DNA of 64,000 nt from Argyresthia goedartella (taxonomy: Eukaryota; Arthropoda; Insecta; Lepidoptera; Argyresthiidae): assembly GCA_949825045.1 (NCBI GenBank), contig OX463829.1:22600715-22664714 (forward strand), given 5' to 3'. Numbering within the stretch: position 1 is the first letter of the stretch; each line of letters starts with the position of its first letter. The translations under genes and the position numbers were made by a program. This document shows positions 1 through 11,337 of this stretch, in pieces. Below the pieces are notes generated by a model that did not search any database, was not told the origin of the DNA, and saw only the letters and a list, made by a program, of their open reading frames with translations.

Positions 1-11
1 TTGTTTGTTAC

Positions 12-198
12 CTGAACAAGCCTGCGGCGGCAGCGGGAAGATGAGCGTGGTGGAAGACTTGCGCCTGGCCACGGCGCAGCCTAGCGACTGCGGTTTGAAG
101 CTGCGCAGTTGCTGCATGAAGTCGCTGCACTCCATCAAAGCAACGTCCGCGAAGTGCAGATCGCACAGGATCTGGTTCTTGAAGCGACGCGCGCGTTT
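12..198 (-). CDS. Coding exon completing the LIM domain
   Basis: This is a 187-bp exon between acceptor gcccgcag and donor gtaaca. It begins K-R-A-R-R-F-K-N-Q-I-L-C-D-L-H-F. The C-x2-H lies 20 residues after the C-x2-C of the previous exon, which is the right distance to close the second zinc finger of a LIM domain. The following sequence (M-E-C-S-D-F-M-Q-Q-L-R-S-F-K-P-Q, then A-R-R-K-S-S-T-T-L-I-F-P-L-P-P-Q) is not recognised but looks like real protein, with balanced codon use. The exon ends with one extra base, so at least one more exon follows beyond the left edge of the window. An earlier acceptor (after position 211-215) would also be open, but it would spoil the LIM spacing. Confidence 0.75.
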
Positions 199-2750
199 CT
201 GCGGGCAATACTCTCTTTGAGAATATAACCACTTAAATTAATGTTGTCCTGGTCGTTCGACAGTCGAACCACCCGGTCCCAGGGACTCATATCGCCTTTT
301 TATTTAAGGGGTAATAGGGGCACAAAGTATCTGAAGGCCTAATTAGAAAGCTTGAGGCTCTAATGCACAACTGGTTATTCAAAGTTAATCTGACATTCAA
401 ACTCAAGCTGGTTCTGCATCTCGCTAGGAAAACGGCAGACCTAGTATGCCATGCCAGCGCTTTAGCCTCCGCATTCGGTCGTAAAATATACCTGTACAAC
501 TGTAAGGAACCTTATCGTTCCGTTCATATTATGCAGGCTACCTGCTTGGAATTAAATATCAACACAAACAGCACAAAAGCCACAGATTTTGAAGTTATAA
601 AGGTACAATCTGGTCTCTTTCCACGGCCACTAATTAAAAAACATAATAATAAAAACCAATTGTTATTTAAATCGAGAGCGGACGGAACGACCGACGACGA
701 CCATTTGTAGGCAAAGGATTCGCGTCAGTTAAATAGATATAAGCAAGCATCTCTACATTGCGTGCTAGAATAAAAACCATTTAAAAACATAATACATTTT
801 AGTTGACGTAAGAGAACAGCTATCGTTAAGAAAGTGACCATGTGTGTGTGATTGGTGACCATTTTGTAAATGTTACAACGAGAACGATTTTCTCAATGAT
901 GTTTTCTTTGACCCAGATTTGATCAGCTAATAAATATTTATCTGTGTGTGTAAATTACATACCTAATTCATGTTTGTTCTTGGGTCAGGAACTGCACAGT
1001 CAGACATGAACTTGAACATGCTTAGCTTAACTGCCCTACGCTCTTATTTCACTACGCAATTCAGACAAATGTATTTATTTAAGTATATAGCTTTTTTACA
1101 TAATTTCATTGTGCAGCTGGAAATGTCTGTCTCCTACTCATGTAATTCCTTTTCTTCTTTTTAAATACGATTTCTGCACTGAAAAGCGTGAACGAAATTA
1201 ACTTTACGAAAGCTTTTTCATTATTAACTCGGGACCGACATTGACGCAACATTAATAAAGTTTTCTATCCTTTGAGAGGACTTTACTTTGTGAGAACCGG
1301 TAAGCTCTCTCTTACAAAATGCATTTTGCGTTTGGATCCTAGTGACGACCTCCAAACAGAGAGCTTAGGATTCATACTCATTCCAACATTGTTATTATTC
1401 TCCTTTCTTTGATCTGTAATATTTATGCATGTCATTGGATATCGTATGTTTCTATTGTATCGAAGATTGTCGAGTGTATTTTATTTTTCGAGACGAGCAG
1501 GAAATGAACGTGTTTTGAATGTTTAAAAAACCTACATTTAAACACTTATTTAAAAACAAAAACGTATGGGATTTGACGTTTATTTTAAGGTTAAACGCTG
1601 TTTAATATTTTTTCTTTTAACACGGTTAGCTATTACATGATAAGAGCTATTCTTTTCTCCTATTATCAATCTAAATTGGTTATATCAAACTATACTCGTT
1701 CAAATATATTTACTGCCATTCTATCTAGATAGTAAAGAAATGATTTCGCAGGCCACAATAAGGTGATCCATCACATACATGACCAGTTCCTAGGAGCGAT
1801 TTTATGTGTAGGTAGAAAATCTGTGAGTATAGACTTGGACATCCGTCTTACTCACTTATCTCGTCCACCCTGATACCTTCAAAGAACTTTTCGCTGCCTC
1901 TCTGCTGTACCTGTCTGTACGTGACTGTACCTTCTGATTGAGTAACAAAGTGGAAACGTGATTTTAAGATTTTTAGTTCGCAATCTTGCTAAGTCTGAAA
2001 TGCGCTTCGGAATCTTGGGATTTGTGAATTCCGTGTCGTGCCCGAGACGTTGTTGTCGTCCTTTTCACTATTGTTTCCGAGATTTGAAATTATAGTTCCT
2101 TTATATTTTCAGATTGCCACGTTTCTGTTTACCCATTTGTTAATTTAATGCACAACATTAATTATTTTACCTGTAAATGGATATTTAGGAACCGCGTTCG
2201 TCATTATCATACTCGAGATTGATCGACAGTTGAACAATACTTGCAAGTACATGTACATACAAATATTTAATAAATAGGCTTTGTTATTTAATTATTGAAT
2301 AAATGAAGCTTTGAATCATAAAACAATAGGTTTTCAGAATTCAATCCCCAAAGTTTCCAACAGGCTTCGTGTTATTTTAACGATAAAAACTCATCTTTTT
2401 CGATAATGGTCGTACTTTCGCTGTTTATTACACTTTTAATTACGTCTGAAACTGAAATAACCTTTACAATACCTCCTAATGGAACGTTCGCGAAGACGTT
2501 TATACGTTTTGTTGATGAATTTAAGTAATTCAAAGCTTCGTTGGTTTTATATTTGAAAGGTTATTTAAAAAATACAACATGATCGGTTGGTCGCAATAAG
2601 TATCGAAAAATCTACATCATAATAATGAATAGGTGTATAGGTATATCACTTAAATTGAAATAGGCCTCATAGTAATAAAATTAAAAGATTTGATTGATTC
2701 GAATTTTAGAAGATGATTTGAGTCGATGACAAACATAATCTTAAAAAAAT
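199..2750. other. Intron of the LIM gene, mostly featureless
   Basis: This AT-rich intronic sequence lies between the exons at 12-198 and 6410-6498. The only structure seen is one copy of a short dispersed repeat at 1540-1628. Short open frames here have no family features and are treated as chance. Confidence 0.5.
1540..1628 (+). repeat. Short dispersed repeat, copy 1 of 3
   Basis: The segment shares a long stretch (aaaaacaaaaac, gggatttgacgtt, aggttaaacgctg, ttaatattttttg, aacacgg) with 31134-31220 and 60099-60185. The copy at 60 kb has inverted ends and suggests a small MITE. Confidence 0.6.
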
Positions 2751-3428
2751 AACCAACCAAGTTCGTGTCGGACTTCGCACATTTACGGTTCCGTAATAAA
2801 TGTAGAATATTAGCAAAAATAAATAAATTAGGAAGGTACTCACTTCACATAATATCAAGCCAAAATATCACTATAATTTTTCACCAGCAAATAATTACTT
2901 TGTTTTTCATAGTGTTTGTATGAATGACAAAGTTATAAATGTTTTATATCTCAAAAACTGCTTATTTTATTTTGTTCAAACCAATTTTCGTTGAAAGTGT
3001 TTATTGAGATACACAACACATATATATTTTTAATCTTTTCACTCTCTTACTTTAAAAGTTAGAGGGGGTGGGGGGATACACAATTTTTTCCACTTTGGGA
3101 GGGTCTGTCTCTTTATCGATTTTCTTTGAGGAAAAATAGTTTGAGGAACCTCAACGTAATTTTAAAGATCTATCTATAGACACCCCACACATATATGTTG
3201 GATGATAAAAAAAAATGTTTGGTTTCAGTTCCATGTATGAGGAAAATGTATTTTTAAATTTTTGTATAAAATCGTAAAGCGGTTTACAGAATACACCTAC
3301 ATAGCAAGTTTCAACTGTGTAGTCCTAATAGTTTCAGAATAAAGTTGCTGTGACATACGGACGGACGGACAGACAGACTTGACGAAACTATAAGGGCTAC
3401 TTATTTCTCTACAAAACCCTAAAAATTA
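2751..3428 (+). repeat. Lepidopteran-type dispersed repeat (gtgtcggacttcgc...gacggacagac), copy 1
   Basis: It begins aaccaaccaagttcgtgtcg and is followed by ggttccgtaataaa. It ends with a (GACG)n/(GACA)n block and acaaaaccctaaaaa. The same head and tail occur at 3761-4388 and 58297-58986, and in reverse at 32239-32585 and 62612-62880. I recognise this pattern from many moth genomes; no coding region is seen. Confidence 0.7.
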
Positions 3429-3760
3429 GGCCACTTTAAACAACAAGCTTTAGATTTAATACAATAAAATGCCAAGAGCAGAGTATCAATGGAGATAAAA
3501 AAAACAAACAATGAGGTAAATTGCACGTTTCAATTCCACGTAACTGCTAGAGACTGGTTCATTCCAGTTAATTAACTTGTTTGTTAAAATATGTATATTC
3601 TGAACACGTTATTTTACATTTAACCAGCATGAATATAGAAATTATAAACTATTGATTTACTGAAAGAGAAGACACATGGATTGGTAAAGTACTCAGTAGG
3701 TATCTCTTTTTGTATCAGCACACGCAGAAAACATTACAGACAAACCAATATATATATATA

Positions 3761-4388
3761 ACCAGCCAAGTGCGTGTCGAACTTCGCATATTGAGGGTTC
3801 CGTATCAAATGTAGAATGTAAGCCTTTTAGGCTGAGGGAAATTCAAACAAAAATTCTGATTCATCAATATGTTGGTATTTGTTAGTAAAATATACGTAAT
3901 AATAAACATTGTCACAAAATTTTAAGGTCATTGGCAAGTGACTAATTTCGTCGGTAAAAATTCGGCTTCTCATTCCTTTGTTTCCAATGTTTTTAAATTA
4001 AAAATACAATATTTATCTTCTATACGATCTATGAACAACGACACCAAACCCGAATCGGGTAACCCGATGGGGTAGGTCCATTTTTTTTTCGCGTCACTTT
4101 TAGCTGTCTGGGAGCCGCCCTTTTTATCCTATATAGGACAGATGTCCACAAAAATCGCTACCAATTTTCATAGGTTTTGGACTATATTACGAAGCCATAA
4201 GGTTGAAAATTGGCGGCCGTTTTTGTTTATACATTAAAAAAAAATTTCGACAATTTGTATAGCTTTGGTTCAATAAGATGTATACAGTGGGAAAATTACC
4301 AGACCAAACTTTAACCGTTTTTGGCTGTAAAACCTGTGTAACAGACGACAGTTTGGACATTTCGGGTACGGCACCCTAAAAACCAACC
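3761..4388 (+). repeat. Lepidopteran-type dispersed repeat, copy 2
   Basis: The head is accagccaagtgcgtgtcga with gggttccgta. The tail is ttcgggtacggcaccctaaa. It lies 330 bp downstream of copy 1 in the same orientation and is preceded by a short (TA)n tract. Confidence 0.68.
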
Positions 4389-5149
4389 ACCTAAAAAAAG
4401 TGTGCCTACCTACCTACATACATTCATACCTACACACACGTGTGTCGTACGTCGAAGGCACCAGGTAATAGTAGAGATTGAAATCGCCTAGCACGATCGG
4501 CTCGCCTCCCTTTGAAATGCCATTGATTAGTTTGGGGCTTGAGTAGAATGAAGATACCATTGTGAACGTCTCTGAGAGGTGAGCCTCGCATTGATAAACT
4601 TCTGTCGCCAATAGATTCAGTTGATATGCTACATGATCATGTGTTGTGTGTAAAGGAGATTCACAGACTGTGGCCGACGTACTGTATATAATGTTTTTTC
4701 TATTTAGGTATTTAGTACGGCCATCAGCTGAGCGGTTTGTTTAAGGCCAAAGATCAGACGACGCAATTTTTTAGCAAAAATAATAATAAAAATATTATAT
4801 AAATACTAAATAATCTAGTTACACGATTGGGTTCATTTGCCTCGATCTTAAAAAAAATCCTGAACCTAGCGTATATTAAAAAGGAAATAAAATAATTTTA
4901 ACAAAAAATTACAAATTTTTGTCATAATTTTATACCTAAATTCTCCTCTTTTGTTGCTTCTTATCCTTATAAGGAAAATAAGCGAATATACGCTCATTTT
5001 TATTTTTTCAGCATATTCGAAAAAATAAATGTTTAACGACGCCGCCGCGCCGGGCGGCCGCCAGAAGACGACGGGCGAATGCCCCTTACCTCAACAGCCA
5101 GAACTGGGCCTGAGTTACTGTTGCTGCTAATGGCCAAGATGAGAAAGAG

Positions 5150-6210
5150 TTTTTTTTTTTTTCAAACTCAAATGTACTTTATTACTGTAGATATATATAC
5201 ATATTCTTAGCAAACGTCATTTTTTGCCTCTTCTCTACATTGGACCACTGTGGGAGAAGAAGGTTGTGCTTAACTAATACAATTATGATTTATTTTTATT
5301 TAATAAGCTGGAATAAATAATTACAAAATTATTAACAGCAAGGTCTGTGTTGAGCCAGATTAACCCCATACAGTCCTGTCATTTAAGTAATCTTGAACAT
5401 TGTAATATCCCTTTTTCGACAAAGTCGCTTTAACATGCTTTTTAAATTGCTCAAATGGCAATTTCAAAATCTCCAGAGGTATCTTATTGTAGTAGAGAAT
5501 GCACTGACCCTTGAAAGAATTGCTAACCTTCGCGAGTCTAAAACGGGGCGCACATAGTCTGTGATTATTTCTTAGGTAAACATTACAGCTATCGCTAAGT
5601 TTGGAAAATGTTGTAAGGTTCTTGCGTACATACATTATATTTTCGAAAATAAATTGACTAGCTACTGTTAGTATGTCAATTTCTTTAAAAAGCTCTCTTA
5701 AGGAGTCTGTTCGTTTTAAATTATAAATTGCTCGAATAGCTCTTTTCTGTAAAATAAAAATAGTTTGAATATCCGCTGCTTTCCCCCACAACAAGATACC
5801 ATAGGACATCACACTATGAAAGTAACTAAAATATACTAGCCTAGATGTAGCCACATCCGTGCTTTGTCTGATGTTCCTAACAGCGTAAGCCGCAGAACTT
5901 AATTTACCAGCCAATTTATCTATGTGGGGTCCCCACTGCAATTTGCTATCAATGGTTATTCCAAGAAACTTCGTATCATTTACTAATTCTAACGTGCTGT
6001 TGTCTAACACTAAACTGGTCTCAACTTGCCTGACATTTGGAAGTGAGAATTTGATACACTTGGTTTTAACAGCGTTTAACAATAAATTATTAACTGTGAA
6101 CCAATTCAAGTTTAAAGACAATACACCATTAACATCATCAAATTCTCCTTTTTGTCTTTCAATTTTGAAGACCAGTGAAGTATCATCAGCAAACAACACT
6201 ATGTCAGTTA
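5150..6210 (-). mobile_element. 5'-truncated LINE (CR1-like group), 3' end only
   Basis: This is the 3' portion of the same LINE family found at 40250-48830. The 3' UTR lies at 5160-5359 and ends in a poly-T (plus strand) and a tcaaactcaaa tail. The 5' end stops abruptly inside the reverse transcriptase gene at about 6210, typical of incomplete target-primed reverse transcription. It sits within the LIM-gene intron. Confidence 0.8.
5360..6199 (-). pseudogene. LINE reverse transcriptase, C-terminal fragment
   Basis: This is a 279-residue open fragment starting at the catalytic F-A-D-D-T-S box, so palm-domain motifs upstream are missing. It continues through K-F-L-G-I-T-I-D-S-K-L-Q-W-G (the thumb-region motif of non-LTR reverse transcriptases) to the natural stop. 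It is about 95% similar by eye to the matching part of the copy at 40.5-41.3 kb. This copy keeps the catalytic double Asp and a Glu codon that became a stop in the other copy. It is 5'-truncated and cannot be active. Confidence 0.85.
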
Positions 6211-6409
6211 AACTGACATAGACTTTACGAAACTGACCCCTAACCTCCTATATTAGATAGGCAAAAAGAACACTACAGATAACACAGGTCTACAATGAGT
6301 TTGGTTCCGTCAAAACAAATATTCGGTTCGCTGATTTTGATGCAATGCATTTTTTATCTTCTGATATGAGATAAGCTGGACATGAGTTATACTTGGATTG
6401 TATTCTTAC

Positions 6410-6498
6410 CTGATTGGGACCAGTCAGGTTCAGGCCGCAGGAGTTGCATCGAAGACATTCCTCGTGATAATGATTGTTGTCGTACAACGGGGAGGGCT
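6410..6498 (-). CDS. Coding exon carrying LIM-domain zinc ligands
   Basis: This is an 89-bp exon with acceptor tttgcag and donor gtaagaata. It encodes E-P-S-P-L-Y-D-N-N-H-Y-H-E-E-C-L-R-C-N-S-C-G-L-N-L-T-G-P-N-Q. The H-x2-C-x2-C-x2-C spacing and the surrounding Y-H..C-L-R-C..C-G-x-x-L are the signature centre of a LIM domain, a double zinc finger used for protein-protein contacts in cytoskeletal and signalling proteins. The upstream exon (25855-27237) supplies the first base of the Glu codon. The downstream exon (12-198) starts in phase zero and supplies the remaining zinc ligands. It sits between a 5'-truncated LINE (to about 6.2 kb) and a SINE fragment (6.72 kb), which shows how small exons survive among repeats here. 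Confidence 0.8.
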
Positions 6499-6718
6499 CT
6501 GCAAACAAAAAACTTCTTCAAACTCAAGCCAACCACACTGTCCTTAGAAATTTTGAAAGGAAATTATGACGAAATACATTACAATAAACATAGTTGACTG
6601 AGTATGAATATATGTCTGTAATCGTTTAATTCTGATTACTTACGATATCCTGTACTCATTGAATTGTTTATAGTTTAACGGAAAATACCTGAACCACATA
6701 CATTAATAATATATAATA

Positions 6719-6877
6719 TCTTGGGCACTATTTACACACATTGATCTAGCCCCAAACTAGGATTCCCTGTATCTTGGGTACTAGACATCGATACACATAC
6801 TTATATAGATAAATATTATACTTAGATAGATAAACAACCAGGACTAGGGTACAAACATCCGTTCTCATTAAACAAAT
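6719..6877 (-). repeat. SINE family A, 5'-truncated copy
   Basis: It holds the tail part of SINE A: ttgatctagccccaaactag, gggtactagacatcgataca, and agatagataaacaacca. The tRNA-like head is absent. Full copies are at 10733-10974 and 18866-19112. Confidence 0.75.
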
Positions 6878-7212
6878 GAAGCGTTATTCCTTCAAAAGGA
6901 GATACTGTCCAAATCCAGAAAAAACACCTTTTCTTTGATTGTAGTGTTTGAAAAATCCTTATTTCAATGGGAACTGTATGAAACAAAATGACTAAAATAA
7001 TGTTGTTCACCGCGTTAAAACGTAGTATTCCTTGGGATCTTAAAAGAATATCGCTATGGTTCTTGTGTCAAAAATAGGTATTCAAATATTATAAACATAG
7101 TATTGAAATTACTCATAGAAATAATCAGTGGTTTTCGAAAATAAGATAAAAACACACAGTTTTCGCACTATTCTGCCGCAACGACTGACGTAAAATCTAT
7201 ATTGCAATGTGA
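6878..7212 (+). repeat. Decayed DNA-element end (aataatcagtggtttt family), copy 1
   Basis: It shares tattcctt, ctgtccaaatccagaaaa, cttgggatcttaaaagaat, aataatcagtggttttc and ctgccgcaacgactgacgt with 16399-17320 and 51080-51200. It is probably one end of an old DNA transposon. Confidence 0.5.
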
Positions 7213-7990
7213 GCTGTTATTAACTTTGTATTAATATAGTTTTGTCTAAAATCTTAACCAACAAATAAGCTGATTTTACCGATACACGAGCTCTTACTGA
7301 TTGATTGATATAATATATTGAAAAGATATTAGTAAAATAACCAGTTTAAGTGGTTATACATTTTGAACTCTGCTGAACTCTGCCACATTAACTTTGTTCA
7401 CTACGCGATGCTGTAATGTTGCATATTGCATGTAGAAAATACACCACCCAGTTGTATCTCGCAAACAATTTGTAACTTGCTTTCGCCTCATTAAATAATA
7501 AATAAATTGATCATTATTCCGGCCGGCGCCATATCCGATGAAATAACCACATATTTGAAAGGCCACACAACATTGGCTACATATCAAAGGCCCGATTCAT
7601 ATCAACATTGCTGTGCAAATATTTGATGTGCAATATTTGTCGGGTATCCGTGGCTCGAAGTTGCATTTATTCAGTCAAACGATGAAGGTACCATTTTCAC
7701 CAGAATTCAAACATAAAAACTGCGGAAATATTTCCCATGCGGTGTGGTAGACGCACAAATTGAGACCCACATTTAGTAAAACATTCTACCGCGAGACGGG
7801 AGCTAGTTATGTTTATGAATAAAAGAAATGTTTCGTCATTTGATTCATGTGTTCCGTGTTTCGTTACGACCGTGATTCATGTGAGGTTCGTCTGTAAATC
7901 CATGACGTAGACAGGGCGTAACAGAAATTTGTTGTCATATTATAAGATGCTCGGAACATCATTTGCTGACAAACTTTCACTATGACACGA
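7213..7990. other. Intronic stretch, nothing recognised
   Basis: This is AT-rich LIM-gene intron. A 77-codon minus-strand frame at 7354-7587 shows no domain and no convincing splice sites. Confidence 0.4.
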
Positions 7991-8007
7991 ACTTGATCAG
8001 ATCAACT

Positions 8008-8039
<32 letters not shown>

Positions 8040-8907
8040 AAGGTCGCTCAAACAGCTAAGGTCATTAGCGACCACTATAGGGATACAATATTAAATCAAG
8101 TCGTAGTAGTTGATAAGCTTGAGAAATTTAACAGATTTTTTTGAATTATTTAAACAATCCTCCAGATTATTAGGAAGATTAACAGTTAATCGTTCTGTGT
8201 TATACATTGGACAATCAATAAACAAGTGTTTGACAGATAAATCACTACTACACCTTAGACATTTTTTCTTAGGTTCCTTAGTTATCAGATACAAATGAGT
8301 AACATTACAATGACCTATTCTTAATCTATTTATAACTACTTGGTCTTTTCTATTGTTTACATGGAATTTACTCTTTTCGAATACTGATTTTCTTATCTCA
8401 TATAAGGCACTATTGTTATTTTTTACCCAACAGCTGTTCCATAATCTTTTAATATTCAGTTTAAGGTATTTCTTAAGGTCTGGTTTATTAATAGTCGTAT
8501 AATTGCATTGCTCATATCTCGTAGCGTTTTTGGCTGCGGTGTCCGCCCTTTCATTTCCGGGAATACCCTGATGACTAGGTATCCAGAATAATTCTACAAC
8601 GCATTGTTTATCCATTAGATCTAGTAGGTTTTCTCTTATTAAATTAACCAAAGGGTCATTATTATTAATATTAGATATTGCTTTGAGGGATGACATTGAA
8701 TCGGAAAAGATAATGTGTTTTTTTGCATTCGAGTAGTCATTAATTACCTCTAGGCATTTTAGGATTGCAACGGCTTCGCATGTGAAAATAGATGCATAGT
8801 TTTGTAATCTGTACCTATTTATTATTTTTCTATTATCCATATATATCTGCTGATCGCGCGGCTCAAAGTGTATGGAAACGTTAAAAAATTAAGTTGCTCT
8901 GATCAAG
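7991..8907. mobile_element. LINE RNase H fragment enclosed by short inverted repeats
   Basis: The interval is bounded by cttgatcagatcaactt (7991-8007) and aagttgctctgatcaag (8891-8907), an inverted pair with one mismatch. Just inside the left repeat is a plus-strand T tract (about 8008-8026), the poly-A tail of a minus-strand LINE whose RNase H ORF fills 8091-8840. Either the inverted repeat is a coincidence of the target site, or a small element picked up a LINE 3' end. Confidence 0.5.
8091..8840 (-). pseudogene. LINE ORF2 C-terminus: RNase H plus zinc knuckle (I-like clade)
   Basis: This is a 249-residue fragment. Three of the four RNase H acidic residues are visible: E22 (T-C-E-A-V), D47 (F-S-D-S-M) and D100 (N-E-R-A-D-T-A). 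The W-I-P-S-H-Q-G-I-P-G-N box typical of LINE RNase H precedes the last. A C-x2-C-x7-H-x4-C knuckle follows at C194-C210, as in I-clade and related LINEs. The first Asp, the reverse transcriptase and the endonuclease are missing, so this is a 5'-truncated, dead copy. It ends 65 bp before its poly-A tail. Confidence 0.82.
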
Positions 8908-9479
8908 GAGGTTTCAGAGCAAAAGTTGTTCAGAATGATGTCCCTCAAACTCCTTAAAATAGGACCTTCCCTTTTTTGGATAGACGGTCCGACCCGCGCC
9001 CACGTGATTTAATATCCTCCCTCATTGTTGGGGTATTGGAATTTTCTTCAAATATTTGCATGATTCAAAATCATCGAATATCGGTACAAATATAGGCTTG
9101 ATTATACCGAAATTTCAATATGTTTTTGTTAGTGTTTCAGGCACATTAAATATTGGATATTTACTCAACCATGCTGTATTGAACATGAGGTATTTATAGG
9201 ATCTCAAAAAGAATGCGCGGTCGATAGGAAGGTATCTCCTCCGAAAGCGAAATCAGAAATGCATTGAAGCACAGATACTAAAATACGAGCAAATGGAGTT
9301 TATAGAAAAGCATTTTTTGAAAATAACAATCATCGTTCAATGTACAGTTTAACTAAAGGTAGGTTTGTTAGGTCACAACGTTATAACGAAACTGGGATCC
9401 GAAGCGAAGCAGAATGGAGCGAGGCAACCCCATGTGGTGTCACAGAATCGAATTGGTGGCTATAGGTCACTTTCTGTGT

Positions 9480-9690
9480 TAAACGAAAGATAGGTTGGTG
9501 AGGTCACAACGTAATAATACAACTGGAGCTGAAGTGAACCGGAGCGCTTCGCTTCGCTTCGCTCACCCCCTTTACCCTTCACCTAAGCTACCGCAGTATT
9601 TTGCCCTGATATTTTCTGCATTTTTTGGTAATGATTTACCCATTTTGGGCAAGAAAAATTTATTTTGATGATTATTATGTTTGTTGCCAT
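9480..9690 (-). repeat. MITE-like repeat with 'gcttcgct' core (core copy 1, reverse)
   Basis: It contains cgcttcgcttcgctcacccc, cttcacctaagctaccgcag and ttttgccctgatattttctg, the reverse complement of the core seen at 20316-20632. The boundaries are unclear. Confidence 0.5.
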
Positions 9691-9965
9691 TGAAATTAAG
9701 CCACAATAACCTGCTCTAGCCAAATTTGCCTTTTCTTTACATATGCTCCGCCCCGCTTCGCTCCGCTACCCTCCGGAGTTGCTTCTTCTAAGTTCAAACC
9801 TAACCTATAATCCAATTGAAATTTAGCCACAATAACCTACTCTAGCCAAATTTGGCTTTTCTTTGCATACGCTCCGCTACACTCCGGAGTTGCTTCTTCT
9901 AAGTTCCAACCTATCCTATAACCCTATTGAATTTAGCTACAATAACCTACTCAAGCCAAAGTAGG
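9690..9965 (+). repeat. Tandem repeat, about 2.3 units of 111-126 bp
   Basis: Units begin ttgaaattaagccacaataa at 9690, ttgaaatttagccacaataa at 9816 and ttgaatttagctacaataa at 9927. Each full unit contains cttcgctccg- or ccgctac-type GC blocks and ctccggagttgcttcttcta. Confidence 0.75.
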
Positions 9966-10585
9966 TGTTCAAAGCGACTCAAACGAAAGGAAACTATGTT
10001 CACTGACGCGAATGCAAGCAATGAAGGCCTAAAGGGACCACATTCCAGGGCCATAAAACTTAATAAAAAAGAAAAAATCAAGCAATGAATAAATGAATTT
10101 GGCTTTCTGAAGCTTGTGACGAGAAAATATAATCATAAATAGCTTTATTACAATATAATTCAGTATAATGCACACTTTCATCTATGTATTCTCATCTTAC
10201 AATAAGCGTGCAACGAAACGTAGCACATGTTGAAGTTAATATTGCGTGTTGTATGATTGTGTTTGTTATACAAAAAGCTAAATTTTATAGATTTTCAAAA
10301 AATCATATCCGAAAAACTATTGAGTTCCGACACCTGAAAATTTTAGAACGTGTTTAAAATGACCCAAACTATTTACCAAAAAATCACGAAAGCCCTGACA
10401 AATAGCCCGTTTGCTGAAGTCTAGCCGATATCCCAACAATGCCAAATTAATTAAGACTTATTGCCCAAAGAAATAAAAAGTAGCTGAAGAAAATGTATAT
10501 CTCCAAAACTTAAAATAATTACGTGTGCAATGTGCCGTTTCACTGTTCAGTTAGCACTGCCGAACTAGGAAGTTACACGGGAAGC
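9966..10585. other. Intronic stretch, nothing recognised
   Basis: No gene or repeat structure was seen between the tandem repeat and the poly-G run. Confidence 0.35.
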
Positions 10586-10611
10586 GGGGGGGGGGGGGGG
10601 GGGGGGGGGGG
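10586..10611 (+). repeat. 26-base poly-G run
   Basis: An uninterrupted G homopolymer lies in otherwise mixed sequence. Such runs are prone to length errors in sequencing and can form G-quadruplexes. Confidence 0.9.
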
Positions 10612-10732
10612 TTAGCTCATTAGATAGGCGCCAACGTGTTTTTACTCGGGTAGATATTACTGTTGTGTCTGTAAGTCTGTGTCGCTGATCGTGAAAATCT
10701 CGAATAAGAGTAGCCCGGTTACTACAATAATA

Positions 10733-10974
10733 ACCTTGGACACTATTGACACACATTGATCTAGCCCCAAACTAGGATTCCCTGTATCTTGGGTACTAGA
10801 CAACGATACACATACTTATATAGATAAATATTATACTTAGATAGATAAACAACCATGACTAGGGTACAAAGATCCGTTCTCATCAAACAAACATTTGCCC
10901 TCACCGGGACTCGAACCCGGGACCCTTGGCTTTGTAGGCAGGGTCACTGCCGACTCGGCCCTTCGGGTCGTCGA
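10733..10974 (-). repeat. SINE family A, full-length copy with tRNA-like head
   Basis: On the minus strand the head carries a perfect Pol III B box inside gggttcgagtcccggt, preceded by gagtcggcagtgaccctgcc. The body ends ccaaggttatt. It shares head and body with 18866-19112 and 19245-19440. Confidence 0.82.
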
Positions 10975-11024
10975 TGTTGCTCATGTGTTGCTCGCAAAGC
11001 AATGAATAGAGATATCGGGATTGG

Positions 11025-11198
11025 ACAGACTCGCGAACGGGCAAGTCGCGAACGGGACGTGGGCCGTTTGCGGGACGATTTTCTAACGGGACCATAGTCA
11101 CCCACGGGACGAGGTGCGTTCGAGGGATGGTTTGCTAACGGGACGGATTGGTAACGGGACGCATTGCGAACGGGACGAATTACGAACAGGACCATATG
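11025..11198 (+). repeat. Degenerate minisatellite, about 16-18-bp units
   Basis: It holds about ten imperfect units around cgaacgggacgnattg: ctcgcgaacgggcaag, tcgcgaacgggacg, gctaacgggacggattgg, taacgggacgcattgcg, aacgggacgaattacg. It lies directly beside the SINE A head. Confidence 0.7.
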
Positions 11199-11337
11199 TG
11201 ACAAAGGAAAGTTAGGCACAACAAATTAAGCAACAAAATCAAAGAGGGCATGTTTAGTATCTAAAATAGAATCTTATGTAACCGAATCTAGAAGATACTC
11301 TGGCCTTTAATCTCCTTAGATAATTTTTTGTAAATTA

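Noticed and set aside
363..710. 115-codon plus-strand frame
   Set aside because: No recognisable motif, runs through low-complexity sequence, and overlaps an opposite-strand frame; treated as chance.
5040..5115. GC-rich patch with a gaggtaagg donor-like site on the minus strand
   Set aside because: It could be a microexon of the LIM gene, but no matching acceptor and frame could be fixed, and the LIM domain is complete at its joins without it.
10893..10970. tRNA-like sequence with a perfect B box (also at 18900, 19420, 13870, 21700, 56060)
   Set aside because: Each is the head of a SINE followed by a common SINE body; cloverleaf arms are incomplete, so they are not called as functional tRNA genes.
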